Shown: positions 41,711-45,782 of the stretch, in pieces
Numbering within the stretch: position 1 is the first letter of the stretch
How the letters are laid out: the number at the start of each line of letters is the position of its first letter
Source: Phenylobacterium sp.
GTDB taxonomy: Bacteria > Pseudomonadota > Alphaproteobacteria > Caulobacterales > Caulobacteraceae
DNA length: 45,782 bases
Reading direction: 5' to 3'
Assembly (NCBI GenBank): GCA_017991675.1
Contig: JAGOQB010000019.1
Location: 1 to 45,782, forward strand
The notes under the pieces: model-generated
What the model was told of the DNA's origin: nothing
Databases searched by the model: none
What the model saw: only the letters and a program-made list of their open reading frames with translations
Made by a program: the position numbers and the translations under genes

Positions 41711-42217
41711 ATGCAGACGACAATCACGGTGAACGGGACGGCGCGAACGCTGGACGTCGACCCGCGGACCACCCTGCTGGACGCGCTGCGCGAGCACCTG
41801 GGGCTGACCGGCTCGAAGAAGGGCTGCGACCACGGCCAGTGCGGCGCCTGCACGGTGCTGGTGAACGGGGTGCGAATCAACTCCTGCCTGTCGATCCTGG
41901 CGATGCACGACGGCGACCAGGTGACGACCATCGAAGGGCTGGGCCAGCCGGGCGCGCTGCATCCGGTGCAGCAGGCGTTTCTGGAGAACGACGCCCTGCA
42001 GTGCGGCTACTGCACGCCGGGCCAGATCTGCTCGACGGTCGGCATGTTGCAGGAGGCGGCCGACGACTGGGCCAGCAAGGAGACCGCCGACCTGACCGCG
42101 CCGACATCGCTGAGCGACGCTGAGATCCGCGAGCGGATGAGCGGCAACATCTGCCGCTGCTCGGCCTATCCGCAGATCCTGGCGGCGATCCGCGACCTGG
42201 CCGGAGAGGCCGCATGA
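41711..42217 (+). CDS. Molybdoenzyme [2Fe-2S] subunit (YagT/PaoA-like)
   Basis: Electron-transfer subunit of a xanthine-oxidase-family aldehyde oxidoreductase, 168 residues. The plant-type [2Fe-2S] cluster is held by C39, C44, C47 and C59, and the second cluster by C98, C101, C148 and C150 ([11 protein letters not shown]). GGAGG at 41701-41705 sets ATG 41711. E. coli PaoA has an N-terminal Tat signal, but here the protein starts directly at [12 protein letters not shown]. No export signal is visible, so the enzyme may be cytoplasmic. The stop overlaps the next gene by four bases. Confidence 0.94.
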   Translation: MQTTITVNGTARTLDVDPRTTLLDALREHLGLTGSKKGCDHGQCGACTVLVNGVRINSCLSILAMHDGDQVTTIEGLGQPGALHPVQQAFLENDALQCGYCTPGQICSTVGMLQEAADDWASKETADLTAPTSLSDAEIRERMSGNICRCSAYPQILAAIRDLAGEAA

Positions 42218-43161
42218 AGCCGTTCACCTATGAGCGGGCCGCCGACGCCAGGGCGGCGGTCAAGGCGGTGGCCGAAAACCCCGGGGCCAAGTTCCTGGCC
42301 GGCGGCACCAACCTGCTGGACCTGATGAAGCTGGAGATCGAGCGACCGACCCATCTGGTCGACGTCGGTCGGCTGCCGTTCGCCGGGATCGAGGCGACGG
42401 ACGAGGGGGGCTTAAGGATCGGCGGGGCGATGACCAACGCCAAGCTGGCGGCGCATCCGAAGGTGCGCGAGCTCTATCCGGTGCTGGCCCGCGCGATCCT
42501 GGCCGGGGCCTCGGGCCAGCTGCGCAACAAGGCGACGACGGCCGGCAACCTGCTGCAGCGGACGCGCTGCGATTATTTCTACGACACCGCCAAGCCCTGC
42601 AACAAACGCCAGCCCGGCTCGGGCTGCAGCGCGCTGGGCGGACCGGGCGGCTATGGGGCGATCTTCGGGGCCAGCGAGGCCTGCATCGCCACCCACACCT
42701 CGGACATGGCCGTGGCGCTGACCGCGCTGGACGCCAGCGTCGAGACCATGACCCCGGACGGGGGAACGCGGTCGATCAAGGTCGAGACGCTGCACCGGCT
42801 GCCCGGGGCGACGCCGCAGGTGGAGACCGACCTGGCGGCGGGCGAACTGATCACCGCGGTGGTGCTGCCGCCGCCGCCGGCCGGCGGCCAGGCCTACGCC
42901 AAGGTCCGCGACCGGGCCTCCTACGCCCACGGCCTGGCCATGGTGGCGGTGGCCGGCGGCCGGGTGGCGCTGGGCGCCGTGGCCCACAAGCCCTGGCGCG
43001 CAGAGCAGGCCGAGGCGGCGCTGGCGGCCGGGGCGAGCGCGGCCGAGGCGGCGACCGCCGAACTGGCCGGAGCCGACGCCGACGACCGCCGCACGCACAA
43101 GATCGCCCTGGTCCGCCGCCTGACTGCGGCGACCATCGAAGACGCCGGGAGCGCCCGATGA
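42214..43161 (+). CDS. Molybdoenzyme FAD-binding subunit (YagS/PaoB-like)
   Basis: FAD subunit of 315 residues. The FAD-binding fold begins with [14 protein letters not shown] (about 26-39) and continues with [15 protein letters not shown]. Four cysteines, C119, C129, C138 and C157, match the extra [4Fe-4S] insertion of PaoB ([18 protein letters not shown]). This feature distinguishes it from ordinary xanthine dehydrogenase FAD subunits. The start overlaps the [2Fe-2S] subunit stop and the end overlaps the next gene (ATGA), so all three are co-translated. Confidence 0.94.
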   Translation: MKPFTYERAADARAAVKAVAENPGAKFLAGGTNLLDLMKLEIERPTHLVDVGRLPFAGIEATDEGGLRIGGAMTNAKLAAHPKVRELYPVLARAILAGASGQLRNKATTAGNLLQRTRCDYFYDTAKPCNKRQPGSGCSALGGPGGYGAIFGASEACIATHTSDMAVALTALDASVETMTPDGGTRSIKVETLHRLPGATPQVETDLAAGELITAVVLPPPPAGGQAYAKVRDRASYAHGLAMVAVAGGRVALGAVAHKPWRAEQAEAALAAGASAAEAATAELAGADADDRRTHKIALVRRLTAATIEDAGSAR

Positions 43162-45422
43162 CCTCCGTCCAAGACTGGGCTGCGCCCAACCCCGTCACCG
43201 AGAACCGCAGCGGCGTGATCGGCAAGGGCGTCGACCGCTACGAAGGCGCCCTGAAGGTCACCGGGACCGCGCCCTACGCCTATGACACGCTCGCCCCCTC
43301 GCCGCCGGCCATCGGGGTGCTGGTCACCGCCACGATCCCGCGCGGGAGGGTGACGGCCGTGGACACCGCCGCCGCCGAGGCCGCGCCGGGCGTGCAGCTG
43401 GTCTGGACGCACCTGAACGCGCCGGCCCAGGCGCCGCGCGGGACGCGGGCCAATCCGCGCAGCCAGCGGGCCTCGAACCCGGCGCTGGGGAGCGATCGGG
43501 TCGAGTACTACGGCCAGACCATCGCCTTCGTGGTCGCCGACACCTTCGAGAACGCGCGCGCCGCGGCCGAGCTGGTCGAGGTCGCCTACGCCGCCGAGCC
43601 GGCGGTGGTCGACTTCCTGGCCAGCTTCGACCAGGCGACCCTGCCGCCGGACGAGGAGGACGTGCACATCGGCGACTTCCCCGGCGCCTTCGCCGCCGCG
43701 CCGGTGACGGTGGACGAGACCTATTTCAGCCCGATCCAGAACCACGTGCAGATGGAGCCCTGCGCCACCATCGCCTGGTGGGAGGGCGACAAGGTCACGG
43801 TCCACACCTCGATCCAGATGGTGAAGGGCGGCCAGCACGCCCTGGCCGAGACCCTGGCGATCCCCTCGACCGACGTGCATCTGCTGACCCGCTACATCGG
43901 CGGCGGGTTCGGCGGGAAGGGCCAGTCCTATGACGACCTGACCCTGGCGGCGCTGGCGGCGCGGGCGCTGGGGCGGCCGGTCAAGGTCGCCTACACCCGC
44001 CAGCAGATGTTCCACGGCACCATTCACCGCCCGGCGGTGAACATGCGCGTGCGGCTGGGGGCCGAGCCGGACGGGCGGCTGACCGCCTTTGCGGTCGAGG
44101 CGACGACGCACTGCGCGCGGGCGGCGACCTTCACCGAGCATGCGGCCAATTTCTCGCGCAATCTCTACGCCGCGCCCAACCGCCTGACCGGCCACCGGCT
44201 GGTGCGGATGGATCTGCCGCACGCCGGCCCGATGCGGGCGCCGGGCGAGGCGCCGGGCATGCTGAGCCTGGAATGCGCGATGGACGAGCTGGCCGAGAAG
44301 CTGGGCCTCGACCCCATCGAGCTGCGCATCCGCAACGAGCCGGACGTCGATCCGGAGACCGGCAAGCCGTTCTCGATCCGCCAGCTGGTGCGCTGCATGA
44401 CCGAGGGCGCGCAGCGGTTCGGCTGGGATCGCCGCAACCCGGTTCCCGGCCAGGTGCGCGACGGCCGCTGGCTGGTCGGCATGGGCATGGCCGCGGCGAT
44501 CCGCGGCAACTTCCTGCTGCCGGCCAAGGCGGGCGTGCGGATCGACGCCGGCGGGATCATCACCCTGCGCCAGGGGATGACCGACATCGGCACCGGCACC
44601 TATACGATCCTGCAGCAGATCACCGCCGAGACCCTGGGCGTGCCCTTGGGCCACGTGCGGGTGGAGATCGGCGATTCCGACTTCCCGCCGGCCCCCGGAT
44701 CGGGCGGCCAGTTCGGGGCGGCGACGGCCGGCTCGGCGGCGTTCGAGGCCGGCATGAACCTGCGCCGGGCGCTGACCGAACTGGCGGTGGGCGATCCGAA
44801 CTCGCCGCTCTATGGCGGGCCGGCCGAGTACGTGACCTTCGAGAACGGCGTCATCGCCATCGAGAACCGCAGCGAGACGCTGGCGGCGCTGGTGCGGCGG
44901 GCTGCGCCGGACGGCATCTATGTCGAGGGCTCGATCTCGCCGGCGGCCGACGCGCGCGACTATTCCCAGCACACCTACGGCGCCCACTTCGCCGAGGTGG
45001 GGGTGAACCAGGTGACCGGCGAGGTGCGGCTGCGCAAGATGTTCGGGGTGTTCGCCGCCGGACGGATCCTCAACGCCAAGACCGCCAAGAGCCAGATCAC
45101 CGGCGGGATGATCTGGGGCGTCGGCACGGCGCTGACCGAGGTCAACGCCGTCGACCCGCGCTACGGCTCGTTCGTCAATCAGGACATGGCCGAGTACCTG
45201 GCCCCGGTGCACGCCGACATCGTCGACCTGGACTCGATGTTCCTGGAGGAGGCCGACGACAAGGCCAACCCCATGGGCATCAAGGGGGTCGGCGAACTGG
45301 GCATCGCCGGGGCCGGGGCGGCGATCGCCAACGCCATCTACAACGCCGCCGGCGTGCGGCTGCGCGACTATCCGATGACCCCGGACAAGGTGCTGGCGGC
45401 GTTGATGGCGAAGGGGCTTTAG
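43158..45422 (+). CDS. Molybdenum-cofactor-binding catalytic subunit (YagR/PaoC-like)
   Basis: Catalytic subunit of 754 residues that hydroxylates an aldehyde or N-heterocycle at a molybdenum-cytosine-dinucleotide centre. Cofactor-binding segments are [10 protein letters not shown] (about 250), the region [23 protein letters not shown] and [15 protein letters not shown]. The catalytic base is E713 in GVGELGIAG. Length and motifs fit the PaoC group. No PaoD/XdhC-type insertion chaperone follows: downstream is a repeat and then the putative insertion element. The natural substrate is unknown; related enzymes detoxify aromatic aldehydes. Confidence 0.95.
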   Translation: MTSVQDWAAPNPVTENRSGVIGKGVDRYEGALKVTGTAPYAYDTLAPSPPAIGVLVTATIPRGRVTAVDTAAAEAAPGVQLVWTHLNAPAQAPRGTRANPRSQRASNPALGSDRVEYYGQTIAFVVADTFENARAAAELVEVAYAAEPAVVDFLASFDQATLPPDEEDVHIGDFPGAFAAAPVTVDETYFSPIQNHVQMEPCATIAWWEGDKVTVHTSIQMVKGGQHALAETLAIPSTDVHLLTRYIGGGFGGKGQSYDDLTLAALAARALGRPVKVAYTRQQMFHGTIHRPAVNMRVRLGAEPDGRLTAFAVEATTHCARAATFTEHAANFSRNLYAAPNRLTGHRLVRMDLPHAGPMRAPGEAPGMLSLECAMDELAEKLGLDPIELRIRNEPDVDPETGKPFSIRQLVRCMTEGAQRFGWDRRNPVPGQVRDGRWLVGMGMAAAIRGNFLLPAKAGVRIDAGGIITLRQGMTDIGTGTYTILQQITAETLGVPLGHVRVEIGDSDFPPAPGSGGQFGAATAGSAAFEAGMNLRRALTELAVGDPNSPLYGGPAEYVTFENGVIAIENRSETLAALVRRAAPDGIYVEGSISPAADARDYSQHTYGAHFAEVGVNQVTGEVRLRKMFGVFAAGRILNAKTAKSQITGGMIWGVGTALTEVNAVDPRYGSFVNQDMAEYLAPVHADIVDLDSMFLEEADDKANPMGIKGVGELGIAGAGAAIANAIYNAAGVRLRDYPMTPDKVLAALMAKGL

Positions 45423-45629
45423 GAACGCGGTGTCATCCCGGAAGTCGCGAAGCGGCTGTCCGGGATCCATTCGCACCGTGGCGGCATGAATGGCGCGACC
45501 GGCGCCGTAGCCTTCGAGATCTGGTGTTCATGGGTCCCGGTCTTGCTTCGCAAACCGGGATGACAGTCGTGGGTTGGCCTACGCCGAAGATGCGGGCGAG
45601 CCCTCGTCGGCGTTGATGGCGAAGGGGCT
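45397..45629. repeat. 22-bp direct repeat duplicating the end of the catalytic-subunit gene
   Basis: CGGCGTTGATGGCGAAGGGG plus CT occurs at 45397-45418, where it encodes the C-terminal ALMAKGL, and again at 45608-45629. After one mismatched base both copies continue TAGG, so the stop codon is also duplicated. The copies bracket the family-A repeat at 45431-45565. This looks like a duplication formed when the repeat or surrounding DNA was inserted. Confidence 0.85.
45431..45565. repeat. Long palindromic intergenic repeat, family A (variant 2 copy)
   Basis: It runs from TGTCATCCCGG to CCGGGATGACA. The right half GGTGTTCATGGGTCCCGGTC matches the element at 36126-36269. The left half has diverged (CTGTCCGGGATCCATTCGCA). 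Confidence 0.8.
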
Positions 45630-45641
45630 GTAGGCGTCAGA

Positions 45642-45658
45642 TGCTCCCCCTCTGGGGG
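45642..45658. repeat. Truncated family-B repeat at the insertion junction
   Basis: TGCTCCCCCTCTGGGGG is identical to the start of the element at 24787. There the sequence continues AGCTGG; here it switches abruptly to CCTGTTGCGTAAC. The break suggests that an insertion element landed inside this repeat. Confidence 0.7.
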
Positions 45659-45782
45659 CCTGTTGCGTAACAAGCCGATGAGGCCGCGAGGTACGTTGGT
45701 CACGGCCGTGACGGTTGGATAGAGCCGGCTGGTGAGGGTTTTGGGGGCTGATCGCCAGGCGATGACCGGTTTTGGACGGAAT
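45657..45782. mobile_element. Probable end of an insertion element, cut by window edge
   Basis: From about 45657 the sequence reads GGCCTGTTGCGTAACAAGCC, an end that resembles inverted-repeat tips of IS903/IS6-like elements. It then contains a 14-bp palindrome GTCACGGCCGTGAC (45699-45712). The start is exactly where a family-B repeat is interrupted. No transposase reading frame is recognisable in the remaining 100 bases, so the family is a guess. Confidence 0.45.

Noticed and set aside
42921-45476. An 851-codon open frame on the minus strand
   Set aside because: It is antisense to the molybdoenzyme catalytic subunit and has the repetitive low-complexity composition of a shadow frame.

Overview
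This 45.8 kb window comes from a GC-rich alphaproteobacterium, most likely of the Caulobacterales (Caulobacter, Phenylobacterium or Brevundimonas group). I infer this from the gene content: an HWE-type histidine kinase with an FATGYG-type receiver, a UrcA-family protein, a PEPxxWA-CTERM protein, fdxA followed by carD/cdnL, aerobic-type cobT and cobS, and intergenic repeats of kinds I associate with that order. Genes are dense, and many neighbours share 4-nt start/stop overlaps.

Both ends of the window are mobile DNA. The left edge (1-123) is the 5' end of an IS5-family element. It cuts off a small ORF that is translationally coupled to a tyrosine-recombinase integrase (238-1611, minus strand). 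Just upstream of the integrase lies the 5' half of a tRNA-Arg(CCT), broken just after the anticodon loop. This looks like an island boundary. The right edge (from about 45657) appears to be the end of another insertion element, which interrupts a copy of a repeat family found elsewhere in the window.

The chromosomal part reads as follows. Positions 1.9-5.7 kb (+): a DctA-type transporter, an HWE kinase with its single-domain response regulator, and a CAP-domain secreted protein. Positions 5.7-20.8 kb (all minus strand): an alpha/beta hydrolase, CarD, ferredoxin FdxA, a periplasmic penicillin-acylase homologue, a DUF805 membrane protein, an RNA-related run (pseudouridine synthase, S4 RNA-binding protein, SUV3-like helicase), a ParDE toxin-antitoxin pair, a DUF885 hydrolase, and a TetR-HlyD-ABC exporter operon. 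Positions 21.2-24.5 kb: an OmpA-like lipoprotein, rpmB, an MBL-fold lipoprotein and a phytase-esterase-like lipoprotein. Positions 24.9-35 kb: cobT and cobS, separated by an MgtC/DUF4010 membrane protein, a YciI protein, a PEP-CTERM protein, a divergent TetR/reductase pair, a UrcA protein and a winged-helix/TolB-like/TPR regulator. Positions 35.2-41.6 kb: a TauD-type dioxygenase, a SnoaL-like lipoprotein, a divergent phospholipid-synthesis module (atypical CDP-alcohol phosphotransferase plus small membrane protein on one side, CdsA-like plus PlsC-like on the other), a GFA protein, and a divergent J-domain/BolA pair. Positions 41.7-45.4 kb: a three-gene xanthine-oxidase-family molybdoenzyme operon of the YagTSR/PaoABC type. 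Its promoter has a near-ideal -35/-10 followed at the expected start of transcription by a perfect 16-bp palindrome whose core matches the symmetric lac operator.

No wholly new system can be proven from the sequence alone. The best candidates for follow-up are the atypical phospholipid module (37.2-39.9 kb), the molybdoenzyme operon with its lac-like operator and no visible Tat signal, the apparently disrupted tRNA-Arg, and the repeat/IS architecture at the right edge.
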